Shown: positions 1 to 7,497 of the stretch, piece by piece
How the letters are laid out: every line of letters begins with the position of its first letter
How positions within the stretch are numbered: position 1 is the stretch's first letter
IMG/VR virus record: IMGVR_UViG_3300043411_001575
Span: 105,659 to 169,658 of that record
Source of the DNA: a virus
Length of the DNA stretch: 64,000 nt
Strand: one strand, 5' to 3'
The notes under the pieces: generated by a model
The model's input: the letters and a program-made list of their open reading frames with translations, nothing else
What the model was told of the DNA's origin: nothing
Databases searched by the model: none
Position numbers and translations under genes: made by a program

Positions 1-41
1 AGTACAAAAGCCCACATTGCACAAAGCCGATGTTAGCCGCA
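1..41 (+). repeat. attC-like site A (right half only)
   Basis: Right half of a cassette recombination site. The core GTTAGCCGCA at 32-41 is complementary to TGCGGCTAAC at 758-767, the other end of the same module (10 of 10; 13 of 14 when extended). The left arm lies before the window, so the array continues to the left. Confidence 0.7.
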
Positions 42-766
42 GTACATTCTATCAGGGTGATTGTCTTGTGGAAATGGATAAGATTTCCGATAAAAGTGTG
101 GATATGATTTTATGTGATTTGCCTTATGGAACAACAGCTTGCAAATGGGATAGTGTCATTCCTTTTGAGCCACTTTGGAAGCAATATGAAAGGATTATAA
201 AAGATAACGGGGCAATAGTTTTGACAGCTTCGCAACCATTTACAACAATATTAATAAGCAGCAATATAAAGTTATTCAGGTATGAATTAATTTGGCAAAA
301 GGATAAGGCAAGTGGGTTTTTAAATGCTAATAAAATACCATTGAAAGCACACGAAAACGTTTTAGTATTTTACAAAAAGTTACCTACATATAATCCGCAA
401 AAAACCATTGGTGGGCTGCAAAGGAAAAGGACAAGGAAAAAACCAACGCATGAGGTTTTAGGTAAAACTGGTGTAAATGAAAAACACGTTATTTGGCAAG
501 ATAACACAAGATACCCTATAAGTGTTTTAGAATTTGATGTAGATACTATTAACCACAGTTTGCACCCTACTCAAAAACCAATAGCATTAATGGAATATTT
601 AATAAAAACCTACACCAACGAAGGAGAAACAGTTTTAGATAACTGTATGGGTTCAGGAACAACTGGTGTGGCTTGTAAAAAAACAGGTAGGCACTTTATC
701 GGAATAGAAAAGGATGAAAAGTATTTTGAAATTGCCGTTAGCAGGGTGTCTGCGTATTGCGGCTAA
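17..766 (+). CDS. Beta-class DNA N4/N6 methyltransferase, cassette 1
   Basis: 249 aa. Transfers methyl from AdoMet to an amino group of adenine or cytosine in DNA. Motif order is that of the beta class: motif IV DLPYGTT at about residues 34-40, a central target-recognition stretch, HPTQKP at about 184-189, then the AdoMet motif GSGTT at 212-216. DLPY replaces the usual DPPY, as in several phage enzymes. The only early ATG (17) lies upstream of the core GTTA, inside the preceding recombination site and in frame with it; the stop TAA lies inside the next site. No restriction partner is adjacent, so a solo anti-restriction role is inferred. The target sequence cannot be read from the gene. Confidence 0.9.
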   Translation: MHKADVSRSTFYQGDCLVEMDKISDKSVDMILCDLPYGTTACKWDSVIPFEPLWKQYERIIKDNGAIVLTASQPFTTILISSNIKLFRYELIWQKDKASGFLNANKIPLKAHENVLVFYKKLPTYNPQKTIGGLQRKRTRKKPTHEVLGKTGVNEKHVIWQDNTRYPISVLEFDVDTINHSLHPTQKPIALMEYLIKTYTNEGETVLDNCMGSGTTGVACKKTGRHFIGIEKDEKYFEIAVSRVSAYCG

Positions 767-881
767 CGTTTTGCAGATAGGCGTTGTTGCCTCACAAATG
801 ATTGATTGAAACACTAAATTTAATAATATGGGAAATGATAATTTAAAAACGGAAAGCAATAACGCCAATGTGCTGTTAGGT
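761..881 (+). repeat. attC-like site B
   Basis: Imperfect palindrome: left arm CTAACG...GCAGATAGGCGTTGTTGC, right arm GCAATAACGCCAATGTGCTGTTAGG. The loop of about 50 bp contains the ATG (828) of the next gene. Here the core GTTA is not in phase with a codon start; it spans CTG-TTA. Confidence 0.8.
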
Positions 882-1169
882 GCTGGGTTTGTTTACTTGG
901 TAGAATGTTCATCAGGAAGTTGGGATAGTTACCATTGGTGGGTTGGAGGAATATTTGAAAAGCAAGAAGATGCTGATAAATATGCACAAAGCTTGAATGA
1001 TGAAAACAAACGATTAAAAGAGGTTGAATGCTCAATAAAAACACCATTTGAAGATATGACTGATGAAGAAGAAACGGAGTATTACAGGTGGTGGAATGGT
1101 AACAATGATGCTATGGAATGGAATGGTGCTAAAGTTAAGCAGTACCCCATAAACAAACCTTGCACCTAA
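828..1169 (+). CDS. Unknown acidic, Trp-rich cassette protein (cassette 2)
   Basis: 113 aa, not recognised. The N-terminal 16 or so residues are encoded by the upstream recombination site. The body starts at VYLVECSSGSWDSYHWWVGG and is followed by a charged helix and a YYRWWNGN segment rich in aromatic residues. The style suggests a small soluble protein. Its start in the loop of site B and stop at 1167-1169 inside site C mark it as a complete cassette. Its ends GTTAGGTGC (875-883) and GCACCTAAC match as inverted repeats. Confidence 0.7.
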   Translation: MGNDNLKTESNNANVLLGAGFVYLVECSSGSWDSYHWWVGGIFEKQEDADKYAQSLNDENKRLKEVECSIKTPFEDMTDEEETEYYRWWNGNNDAMEWNGAKVKQYPINKPCT

Positions 1170-1258
1170 CGATTGGGTGTATGAGAAGGTTTGCTTAGAT
1201 GAACTTTTAAATTTACACAGAATTTTATAGCAAACTTTCTTATACACCTTGTTATGTA
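1164..1258 (+). repeat. attC-like site C
   Basis: Left arm CCTAACGATTGGGTGTATGAG followed by AAGGTTTGC; right arm GCAAACTTTCTTATACACC then TTGTTATG. The arms pair over about 25 bp with a loop of about 35 bp. No start codon is used in this loop; the next gene begins 60 bp after the core at 1251. Confidence 0.8.
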
Positions 1259-1317
1259 CAGGCACGGTAAATTACCGATGAACTTAATTAAATGAACGAA
1301 ACTAATAATTTTTAAAA

Positions 1318-2058
1318 ATGTGGGATGGCAAATATGCTTTTGAAAAAAGCAAAATAATACAAGGAGATAGTTTGGATAAAATAAAATATATACCTAATGG
1401 CAGTATTGACTTAATTGTAACTGACCCACCGTATAAAATGACGAAACAAGGTAATTCTTGCAGACCAAATTATATGAAAAGTGGAATGGGTGAAAACTTA
1501 TTTGATGGTGAATTACCAAATACAAAAGAATGGATGAAACTTTGTTTTGATAAACTAAAAGACGATGCCCATTTCTATGTATTTACCAATATAAATAGTT
1601 TGCACGAATACCTTGATGTTGCAAAAGAATGTGGATTTAAACTACATAATATTATAAGTATGATTAAAGATACCAAAATGCCTAATAGATGGTATTTAAA
1701 ATACACTGAATTTGTATTGTTTTTTAGAAAAGGTAAAGCGTTTCCAATAAACGATATGACAAGTAGAGATTATGAATTTGTTGAAACACCAACATTAAAA
1801 AATGGCAAAATACATATATCACAAAAACCATTGAATTTTATTGAAAAACTAATAACAAATTCATCAAATGAAGGTGAAATATGTTTGGATTTATTTAGTG
1901 GAAGCGGAACACTTGCAGAAGCCTGTATAAATACAAATAGAGATTTCATTATTATAGAGAAAAACCCAAATGACTTTGAAAAAGGCAAAGAAAGGGTGGG
2001 AAAAATTTTTAAAAATTATGGAATTAACATACAACCTTTAATCGAAGCACAAATGTAG
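1318..2058 (+). CDS. DNA adenine/cytosine-N4 methyltransferase, cassette 3
   Basis: 246 aa. Motif IV is canonical TDPPYKMT near residue 36-43; the AdoMet motif LFSGSGT is near residue 195-201, preceded by HISQKP in place of HPTQKP. This is a beta-class amino-methyltransferase. It is clearly divergent from the DLPY enzymes in the same array, so it was probably acquired independently. The ATG at 1318 follows an A/T-rich leader outside the recombination site. The cassette ends GTTATGTACAGGCAC and GTGCTTGTACATAAC pair at 14 of 15 positions. Confidence 0.9.
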   Translation: MWDGKYAFEKSKIIQGDSLDKIKYIPNGSIDLIVTDPPYKMTKQGNSCRPNYMKSGMGENLFDGELPNTKEWMKLCFDKLKDDAHFYVFTNINSLHEYLDVAKECGFKLHNIISMIKDTKMPNRWYLKYTEFVLFFRKGKAFPINDMTSRDYEFVETPTLKNGKIHISQKPLNFIEKLITNSSNEGEICLDLFSGSGTLAEACINTNRDFIIIEKNPNDFEKGKERVGKIFKNYGINIQPLIEAQM

Positions 2059-2065
2059 TGCTTGT

Positions 2066-2159
2066 ACATAACGTTTTCGGGCTTGGCGAAGGTGGGCTTG
2101 TAGGATGCTCAATTTTAGCACAATGTGTCTGCCCACTTTTGCCAAACCCGTGTTATATG
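2066..2159 (+). repeat. attC-like site D
   Basis: Left arm CATAACGTTTTCGGGCTTGGCGAAGGTGGGC, right arm GCCCACTTTTGCCAAACCCGTGTTATATG, loop about 30 bp. The CGGGCTTGGCGAA / TTTGCCAAACCCG stem is the same type as in sites E, F and M. Confidence 0.85.
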
Positions 2160-2252
2160 AAGTGCCGACTTATTAAGCAGAATTTTAAATTGAAACTATA
2201 AACAGAAAAACAAAAAAGAAAAAAAGCGTAGGGAATTTTAAAAACAAACAAT

Positions 2253-2519
2253 ATGGAAAAGAATTTTATTGAAAAAGCAGAAAAAGAAATTGGTAGAAAA
2301 TTTGGTTTTTTCATCAGATGTGATGATAAAAACAAACCAACAGAAGTATTAACCGATATGTACTTTGAACTATGGGAAACAGAAAAGATGAACGAGATTT
2401 TATCTTTATGCGAAACACATAATCTTAAATACGATTTTGGTTTAGAAAGTTTTGATACCAAAATAGATGCTATTGAACAAGAAATATGTATTGTTTCAAC
2501 TAATTGCGAAAATTCATAA
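2253..2519 (+). CDS. Unknown 88-aa protein, first gene of two-gene cassette 4
   Basis: Charged, helical 88-aa protein of no recognised family (MEKNFIEKAEKEIGRKFGFF at the N-terminus). It ends one base before the ATG of the following methyltransferase, so the two genes are translationally linked and travel in one cassette. A role tied to the methyltransferase (specificity, stability or a small antirestriction partner) is possible but only inferred. Confidence 0.65.
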   Translation: MEKNFIEKAEKEIGRKFGFFIRCDDKNKPTEVLTDMYFELWETEKMNEILSLCETHNLKYDFGLESFDTKIDAIEQEICIVSTNCENS

Positions 2520-2520
2520 A

Positions 2521-3264
2521 ATGGAAGCAAATACGATTTACAAAGGCGATTGCTTTGAACTTATAAAGCAAATAACAAAAGCAGATAACGTCAAACTTAT
2601 TATTACAGACCCACCATATTTACATAATAAAGGAGGTGGGAAAACATCGGGAACAGAGGGTAAAAGTTCAATAGCTAATAGCCCTATGTATAAATTCGAT
2701 TCATTTATGATGGAAGATATGAGTTCTTTTTTAGAGGAAGATGTTTATAATCTATTAGATGAATATAAAAGAATAATGACAAAATTAAACTGCTTTATAT
2801 TTACTAATGACACTTTGATACCGTATTATACAATGTGGGCAGTTAAAAACAATAAAAAGTTTACAATTTTAACTTGGGAAAAACCATTGTCGATTTTAAA
2901 CAGAAATAGATTTAGTCAGAATTTAGAATATGTTGTGAGGATTTACGACAATGGAACTGCACTTAATTTAATAGATTTAGAAGCATATCCCGAAAAGAAA
3001 AACTACTACTCAAAAAACAGAAGGTTAAATTCGCCTACAAATAAGATACACCCAACCCAAAAACCATTAGAATATCTACTTGGATTGATTGAGTTAAATA
3101 CAAATGAAGGCGATTTAGTATTAGATACGTTTTTTGGTAGTGGACAAACAGGTAAGGCTTGTCAGATTTTAAATAGAAATTATATCGGTTTTGAAAGAGA
3201 AGAAAAGTATGTTGAATTATCAAATAAATATTTACAACAAGGATTTGAAAAAACACTATTTTAA
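2521..3264 (+). CDS. DNA amino-methyltransferase, second gene of cassette 4
   Basis: 247 aa from ATG 2521, chosen because the protein then begins MEANTIYKGD, the usual start of this family; an upstream in-frame ATG at 2467 would overlap the previous gene. Motif IV TDPPYLHNKGGG lies near residue 32, HPTQKP near 181, and the AdoMet motif TFFGSGQTG near 206 (FGSGQT rather than GSGTT). Beta-class order. Target unknown. A T-rich tract after the stop (about 3275-3295) resembles the one after the gene at 6463-7299 and may terminate transcription. Confidence 0.88.
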   Translation: MEANTIYKGDCFELIKQITKADNVKLIITDPPYLHNKGGGKTSGTEGKSSIANSPMYKFDSFMMEDMSSFLEEDVYNLLDEYKRIMTKLNCFIFTNDTLIPYYTMWAVKNNKKFTILTWEKPLSILNRNRFSQNLEYVVRIYDNGTALNLIDLEAYPEKKNYYSKNRRLNSPTNKIHPTQKPLEYLLGLIELNTNEGDLVLDTFFGSGQTGKACQILNRNYIGFEREEKYVELSNKYLQQGFEKTLF

Positions 3265-3337
3265 AAGTGTGGTGGCTTTTTTCTTTTTGTTTTTCATTAA
3301 CGGAACTTCAATTGGAAACGGTCAGCAAGGCATTTCA

Positions 3338-3463
3338 TATAACGTTCGAGGGCTTGGCGAAGTGGCTGAACCTGAAGCTAAATAGAATTACTAAACTTAA
3401 AAATTAAGAACGAATGATTGATATAATTACTGAACAGCCATTTTGCCAAACCCGTGTTAGTGG
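3338..3463 (+). repeat. attC-like site E
   Basis: Left arm ATAACGTTCGAGGGCTTGGCGAAGTGGCTG; right arm CAGCCATTTTGCCAAACCCGTGTTAG. The loop of about 75 bp carries an A-rich leader and the ATG at 3414 of the next gene, 42 bases and in frame before the core at 3456. Nearly identical to sites F and M. Confidence 0.87.
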
Positions 3464-4223
3464 CAGTACTTTTGTGAATGCTGATTGCTTTGATGTTTTT
3501 CCTTTTATCGAGGATAAATCAATTGATGCTATTATTTGCGATTTGCCCTATGGAACAACTCAATGTAAATGGGATAGCATTATTAATTTAGATTTGATGT
3601 GGACGCAATACAACAGAATAATAAAAGATAACGGCATTTTTATATTATTTGCAGATGAGCCTTTTACAAGCATATTAATAAATAGTAACATTAAAAATTT
3701 TAAGCAAAGAATAACTTGGGATAAACAAATAGCAGGAGGTCATTTAAACGCTAAAAAAATGCTATTGAAAAGAACTGAGGATATATGCTTATTTTCAAAT
3801 GTTAAAAATGGAAAATATACATACAATCCTATTTTAAAAGATAAGGATTTTAAAAACATAAGAGATAGAAACGGAGAAAACAGAAAAGAGTTTAAAGGCG
3901 GTTATGTAGGGAAACACAATAGTACGTTGAGTAAAGAGCATAACAATAAAAAAAGTTACCCAGATAATTTAATTTCCTTTTCAGCAAGAAAAGGCGATTG
4001 TAACCCTATAAATAGATTACACCCAACACAAAAACCACTTGAATTGATGGAATATCTTATAAAAACCTATACTAATGAGGGCGATTTGGTTTTAGATAAC
4101 ACAATGGGTTCTGGAACAACAATTTTAGCTGCTATAAAAAATAATAGAATTGGTATAGGAATTGAAAAGGAAAAACAATATTATGATGTCGCTGTTCGTA
4201 GGGCTTCGGAGTATTGCCACTAA
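3414..4223 (+). CDS. Beta-class DNA methyltransferase, cassette 5
   Basis: 269 aa. The first 14 residues (MIDIITEQPFCQTR) are encoded by recombination site E. There is no later ATG before the catalytic motif, so the site-borne ATG is the likely start. Motif IV DLPYGTT is near residue 42, HPTQKP near 203, DNTMGSGTT near 225-233. The first 50 residues and the last 20 are almost identical to the next cassette (4295-5053) while the middle, which holds the target-recognition region, is different. This suggests duplication with exchange of specificity. Confidence 0.9.
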   Translation: MIDIITEQPFCQTRVSGSTFVNADCFDVFPFIEDKSIDAIICDLPYGTTQCKWDSIINLDLMWTQYNRIIKDNGIFILFADEPFTSILINSNIKNFKQRITWDKQIAGGHLNAKKMLLKRTEDICLFSNVKNGKYTYNPILKDKDFKNIRDRNGENRKEFKGGYVGKHNSTLSKEHNNKKSYPDNLISFSARKGDCNPINRLHPTQKPLELMEYLIKTYTNEGDLVLDNTMGSGTTILAAIKNNRIGIGIEKEKQYYDVAVRRASEYCH

Positions 4224-4343
4224 CGTTATCGGGCTTGGCGAAGTGGCTGAACCCGAAGCTAAATAGAATTACTAAACTTAAAAATTAAAAACGAATGTCA
4301 AATAGAATTACAGAACAGCCATTTTGCCAAACCAGTGTTAGTG
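4219..4343 (+). repeat. attC-like site F
   Basis: Same arms as site E: TAACGTTATCGGGCTTGGCGAAGTGGCTG and CAGCCATTTTGCCAAACCAGTGTTAG. The loop carries the ATG at 4295, again exactly 42 bases before the core at 4337. Sites E and F differ at only a few positions over about 120 bp, so they are a recent copy. Confidence 0.87.
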
Positions 4344-5053
4344 GCAGTACTTTTGTAAATGCTGATTGCTTTGATGTTTTTCCTTTTATTGAGGACAAAT
4401 CAATTGATGCTATTATTTGCGATTTGCCTTATGGAACTACTGCTTGTAAGTGGGATACAATTATACCATTTGAGCCGCTATGGGAGCAGTACAAGCGAGT
4501 GATTAAACCTAATGGTGCGATAGTGCTGTTTAGCAAAGAGCCATTTACGTGCATATTGAGAACAAGTGAAATTAAAATTTTTAAGCAACCTCTTATTTGG
4601 GATAAGGTTAATTCAGATAACCCTATGCAGGCAAAAAGAAGACATCTAAACACTACGGAGGATATTTCTATCTTTTACAAATCTCAATGTACTTATAACC
4701 CACAAGGTCTTATAAAGTCAAATATAAAAAAGGGAGGGAAGCAAGGGATAATGATTGATAGTAGTGGTAAGGAAAAAGAACAATATATTCAAGAGAATAC
4801 CAATTATCCGAAAAATATATTAGTGTACCCGATAGAAAGAAAGGCGGTTCATCCAACTCAAAAACCCGAAGCACTCCTGCAATACTTAGTCAAAACCTAC
4901 ACTAACGAAGGCGATATAGTCTTAGATAACTGTATGGGTTCAGGTACAACAAATCTTGCTTGTTTAAAATTAAATCGCAAATCAATTGGAATAGAAAAGG
5001 AAAAACAATATTACGATGTCGCTGTTCGTAGGGCTTCTGAGTATTGCCACTAA
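4295..5053 (+). CDS. Beta-class DNA methyltransferase, cassette 6
   Basis: 252 aa. Residues 1-14 come from recombination site F. DLPYGTTACKWD near residue 42, HPTQKP near 188, DNCMGSGTT near 210. N-terminal 50 residues and C-terminal 20 residues match cassette 5; the segment after the catalytic motif (ACKWDTIIPFEPLW) instead resembles cassettes 1 and 12, so this gene looks like a mosaic of array members. The stop TAA at 5051-5053 is part of site G. Confidence 0.9.
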   Translation: MSNRITEQPFCQTSVSGSTFVNADCFDVFPFIEDKSIDAIICDLPYGTTACKWDTIIPFEPLWEQYKRVIKPNGAIVLFSKEPFTCILRTSEIKIFKQPLIWDKVNSDNPMQAKRRHLNTTEDISIFYKSQCTYNPQGLIKSNIKKGGKQGIMIDSSGKEKEQYIQENTNYPKNILVYPIERKAVHPTQKPEALLQYLVKTYTNEGDIVLDNCMGSGTTNLACLKLNRKSIGIEKEKQYYDVAVRRASEYCH

Positions 5054-5110
5054 CGGTATCCGTATAAGGGAAGTGCGAGGAACGAGCATTTACTTTATAC
5101 GGTGTTAGCA
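5049..5110 (+). repeat. attC-like site G (shortest)
   Basis: Compact 62-bp version: left arm CTAACGGTATCCGTATAAGGGAAGTGC, loop of under 10 bp, right arm GCATTTACTTTATACGGTGTTAGC. It shows that the long loop of the other sites is optional. Just downstream GGCTCGTTCC (5133-5142) could also pair with GGAACGAGC of the loop. Confidence 0.8.
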
Positions 5111-5138
5111 AAGTGCGTTGGGATTGTGTGTCGGCTCG

Positions 5139-5158
5139 TTCCAAAACCATTTATTTTC
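5139..5158 (+). repeat. 20-bp inverted repeat, left copy (cassette 7)
   Basis: TTCCAAAACCATTTATTTTC at 5139-5158 is the exact reverse complement of 5723-5742. The pair brackets both genes of cassette 7 just inside the recombination cores, extending the terminal complementarity of this cassette. Confidence 0.8.
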
Positions 5159-5260
5159 TTTTTTTTGGGGAGGTTTTGAAAACTTTTTTACTAAAATACT
5201 TGCTAAATGACAATTTATATTTATCTTTGAACCATATTAATAATCTAAAAACAAAACAAA

Positions 5261-5572
5261 ATGATTTACAAAAAAACACACTATGATAAAAAGGCTTTAA
5301 ACAGCCACGTTTCAAAAATAAAAGATGCAGGAGGAAATGCAATAGTAGATGGATTATCGGTTAGATATTTCTATCCATCCAATACCATTGGTGAAATTAG
5401 ATTAAAGCATAAGAGTTGGAAGAAAACAGAAAGACAAGAAGTTTTGTTTATTGTTTTAGTTTCTGAAAAAGATAAAACGCCATACTATTCAGCAATGTAT
5501 TTCCCGAAATGGGTTGAAATAGGAGGTGTTTATGGAAACAAAAATGACATAACAATAATCGAAAAGTTTTAA
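5261..5572 (+). CDS. Unknown 103-aa basic protein, cassette 7
   Basis: Not recognised. Lys/Tyr-rich N-terminus (MIYKKTHYDKKALNSHVSKI), then a predicted beta-rich body (VSEKDKTPYYSAMYFPKW). Two bases separate its stop from the next small HTH gene, so the two form a mini-operon reminiscent of toxin-antitoxin pairs, which are frequent integron cargo. That role is inference only; no toxin motif is visible. Confidence 0.65.
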   Translation: MIYKKTHYDKKALNSHVSKIKDAGGNAIVDGLSVRYFYPSNTIGEIRLKHKSWKKTERQEVLFIVLVSEKDKTPYYSAMYFPKWVEIGGVYGNKNDITIIEKF

Positions 5573-5574
5573 CT

Positions 5575-5730
5575 ATGAAACTGTCTGTAACAGAATATGC
5601 AAAACAGCTTGGCGTAACTCGTCAAGCCGTTTTGTTACAAATTAAAGAAAAAAGGTTGCCTAAAAATGTGAAGGTTGAAAAAATCGGAAATACTTATTCT
5701 TTAACTGTGGGTGGGCAAAAAAGAAAATAA
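5575..5730 (+). CDS. Small helix-turn-helix protein, cassette 7
   Basis: 51 aa. MKLSVTEYAKQLGVTRQAVL is a clear helix-turn-helix start of the excisionase/MerR-like or Fis-like type, followed by a basic stretch (KEKRLPKNVKVEKIG) and a beta hairpin ending in QKRK. Likely binds DNA. Could be an autorepressor or antitoxin for the adjacent 103-aa protein, or a factor acting on the cassette sites. It ends inside the right copy of the 20-bp inverted repeat. Confidence 0.75.
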   Translation: MKLSVTEYAKQLGVTRQAVLLQIKEKRLPKNVKVEKIGNTYSLTVGGQKRK

Positions 5731-5742
5731 ATGGTTTTGGAA
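5723..5742 (-). repeat. 20-bp inverted repeat, right copy (cassette 7)
   Basis: GAAAATAAATGGTTTTGGAA, exact reverse complement of 5139-5158. It overlaps the last codons of the HTH gene and lies a few bases before TTTGCTAAC, which pairs with GTTAGCAAA at the other end of the cassette. Confidence 0.8.
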
Positions 5743-5748
5743 TGTTTG

Positions 5749-5843
5749 CTAACGTATGGTGCTATGAGCAGGTTTGCCTTGCAGAAATGTTCAAATTTAG
5801 CACTAATGTTATTGGCAAACTTGCTTATAGCACGTGTTAGCGG
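5749..5843 (+). repeat. attC-like site H
   Basis: Left arm GCTAACGTATGGTGCTATGAG then CAGGTTTGCC; right arm GGCAAACTTGCTTATAGCACG then TGTTAGC. Loop about 30 bp without a used start codon. Confidence 0.82.
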
Positions 5844-5875
5844 TAGTTTATTTTTCAAAAATTAAAATTAAAAAT

Positions 5876-6334
5876 ATGGGAACACAAGTAGTAGGAGAAA
5901 GTAACAGCGTTGAGTATAGCACTCCGTTGAAAATAGTACAGCCATTGATAAACGAATTTGGCTTAACAAGAGATGTTTGTGCAAGTGAATTAAACCACAA
6001 ACTACCCGATTATTGGACAAAAGAAGATAATTCACTTGCTATGAATTGGAAAGGTAATTGTTGGATGAACCCACCATTTAGCAGAGATTTGAATAAGTGG
6101 GTAAAGAAAGCGTGTAATGATGCTGAAAGGTTTGGAGGAACGAAAGTTTGTTTAATACCTGTAAGAAGCAATACAAAATGGTGGGCGGAAGTTTGTGTAA
6201 AAGCAGAAATTCGTTTTATCAATGGCGAAGTAAATTTTAATGATGAAGAACGTGGACTTTGGTTGCCGATGTGTATTATCATTTTCGGTGAGAAGGCAAA
6301 GGTTGGCACGTTCTCTGTCTTAAATTACCGCTAA
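5876..6334 (+). CDS. Phage-type Dam-like N6-adenine methyltransferase, cassette 8
   Basis: 152 aa from ATG 5876 (after an A-rich leader; a GTG at 5834 within the core is less likely). Matches the short phage N-6-adenine methyltransferase family: VEYSTPLKIVQPL at the N-terminus, DVCAS near residue 36, and the catalytic WMNPPFSRDLNKWV near residue 62 (NPPF motif IV). It adds methyl to adenine in DNA and lacks a large recognition domain. Unlike the other seven methyltransferases it belongs to the Dam/DNA_N-6 group. Terminal repeats GTTAGCGGTAGTTTA and TAAATTACCGCTAAC pair at 14 of 15 positions. Confidence 0.88.
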   Translation: MGTQVVGESNSVEYSTPLKIVQPLINEFGLTRDVCASELNHKLPDYWTKEDNSLAMNWKGNCWMNPPFSRDLNKWVKKACNDAERFGGTKVCLIPVRSNTKWWAEVCVKAEIRFINGEVNFNDEERGLWLPMCIIIFGEKAKVGTFSVLNYR

Positions 6335-6408
6335 CGTTTTGCAGCTAACAGAAGGCGGCTTTTTAGCAAACTTAGTACTTGCCGCTTTTTGTTAGCTGCT
6401 GTTAGTGG
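6329..6408 (+). repeat. attC-like site I
   Basis: Left arm GCTAACGTTTTGCAGCTAACA then GAAGGCGGC; right arm GCCGCTTTTTGTTAGCTGC then TGTTAGTGG. A second TAACA/TGTTAG pair sits inside the stem. Loop about 20 bp. Confidence 0.82.
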
Positions 6409-6462
6409 ACTGTTAAATTATTAAAAAAGAAAAAAGGAGGGGTGCGAGGGCATCTAAACATA

Positions 6463-7299
6463 ATGGACAAGAAGAAACTTTTAATTGCTTTTAGTGGTGG
6501 AGAAACATCTGCATTTATGGCTCAATGGTTATGGAAACATAAACAAGGTGAATACGAAATGTTATTTGCTTTTGCTAATACTGGGGTTGAGAATGAAGAA
6601 ACTTTAAACTTTGTGCATAAATGCGAAGTTGAATTTGGTATAAATGTTAATTGGTTGGAAGCAGTAATAGACCAAGAGAAAGGGAAAGGCACAAGGCATA
6701 AGATTGTTGATTACAAAACAGCAAGTAGAAACGGACAACCATTTGAGGAACTGATAAAGAAATACGGTTTACCAAACCAACAGCGATTTCACTGCACAAG
6801 GGAGTTAAAAAATAATACATTGATTTCATTTGCAAAAAGTATTTGGGGAAAGGAAAAGTATTATTTAGCAATAGGAATTAGAGTAGATGAATTTGATAGG
6901 ATGAATGATAAATTTAAAGAGTTGAGAATTGTTTATCCGTTAATTTCAGAAATTCCAATGACAAAGCCAAAGATTAATTTTTGGTGGAAACAACAACCGT
7001 TTAGATTAGAATTAAAAGGTTATCAAGGGAATTGTGTTACTTGCTACAAAAAAAGTGATAAAAAATTGTTTCAGATAGCTAAAGAAAATCCAAGTGCATT
7101 TGATTTCTTTGATAGAATGGAAGAACAATATGGAGAAGGTAAGTATCAATTTTTTAGGCAGAACCGAACAGCTAAACAAATTATGGAACAAGCTAAAGAA
7201 TGGAATGGCAATGTAACCGATGACGCACAAAATGTTACAATACAAACAGATTTATTTAGCGAAAGTTGTGAAGCATTTACAAGCGATTGCGGTGTTTAA
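6463..7299 (+). CDS. PAPS-reductase-like PP-loop enzyme, cassette 9
   Basis: 278 aa from ATG 6463. The N-terminus carries the N-type ATP pyrophosphatase loop FSGGETSAFMAQW (residues 9-21). Further marks are NTGVENEETL, CTRELKNN (near 114) and a NCVTCYKKSDKK segment (near 195) that could bind metal or Fe-S. Enzymes of this group include PAPS reductases, tRNA thiolases and DndC of the DNA phosphorothioation pathway. Given the surrounding DNA methyltransferases, a nucleic-acid modification role is plausible, but no other dnd gene is present. The ends of this cassette are long inverted repeats, including a 22-bp T/A tract (6413-6434 with 7340-7361). Confidence 0.82.
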   Translation: MDKKKLLIAFSGGETSAFMAQWLWKHKQGEYEMLFAFANTGVENEETLNFVHKCEVEFGINVNWLEAVIDQEKGKGTRHKIVDYKTASRNGQPFEELIKKYGLPNQQRFHCTRELKNNTLISFAKSIWGKEKYYLAIGIRVDEFDRMNDKFKELRIVYPLISEIPMTKPKINFWWKQQPFRLELKGYQGNCVTCYKKSDKKLFQIAKENPSAFDFFDRMEEQYGEGKYQFFRQNRTAKQIMEQAKEWNGNVTDDAQNVTIQTDLFSESCEAFTSDCGV

Positions 7300-7307
7300 C
7301 CTTTTCA

Positions 7308-7350
7308 CAGTTTTGAAAAAACTGAAAGAGTGCGTGGGCTTTTTCTTTTT
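7308..7350 (+). terminator. Possible intrinsic terminator after cassette 9
   Basis: CAGTTTT-ga-AAAAACTG hairpin at 7308-7324 followed by GTGGGC and a T-rich tract. The tract TTTTTCTTTTTT is also part of the cassette's inverted end repeat, so the two roles cannot be separated. Confidence 0.4.
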
Positions 7351-7365
7351 TAATAATTTAATTGC

Positions 7366-7497
7366 CACTAACGGTTCGCAGGTATATTTAGTTGCGGACT
7401 TAGTAACACAAAACTTTAAATTTAGAAGAAATGAAGAAAGAAGAACAAAACTCGAATGAACCACAAAAACCGCAATTGAATATACCTGCTGTTAGTT
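7366..7497 (+). repeat. attC-like site J
   Basis: Left arm CTAACGGTTCGCAGGTATATTTAGTTGCGG; right arm CCGCAATTGAATATACCTGCTGTTAGT. The loop contains ATG 7431, 60 bases and in frame before the core at 7491. Closely related to site K. Confidence 0.85.

Noticed and set aside
3191-3385. 64-aa ORF overlapping the end of cassette 4 and site E
   Set aside because: It runs out of frame through the methyltransferase end and then through the recombination site; no sign of a real gene, although a T-rich terminator-like tract is present.
5151-5342. Reverse-strand ORF of 63 aa
   Set aside because: Overlaps the start of cassette 7 and consists of low-complexity translation of A/T-rich DNA; opposite to all neighbours.
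5575-5730. Excisionase for the tyrosine recombinase
   Set aside because: The HTH start is compatible, but the gene lies inside a cassette with its own partner gene, about 4.3 kb from the recombinase; there is no evidence linking them.
6463-7299. DndC of a DNA phosphorothioation system
   Set aside because: The PP-loop fits the broad family, but no dndA, B, D or E partner is present and key DndC-specific features were not recognised.
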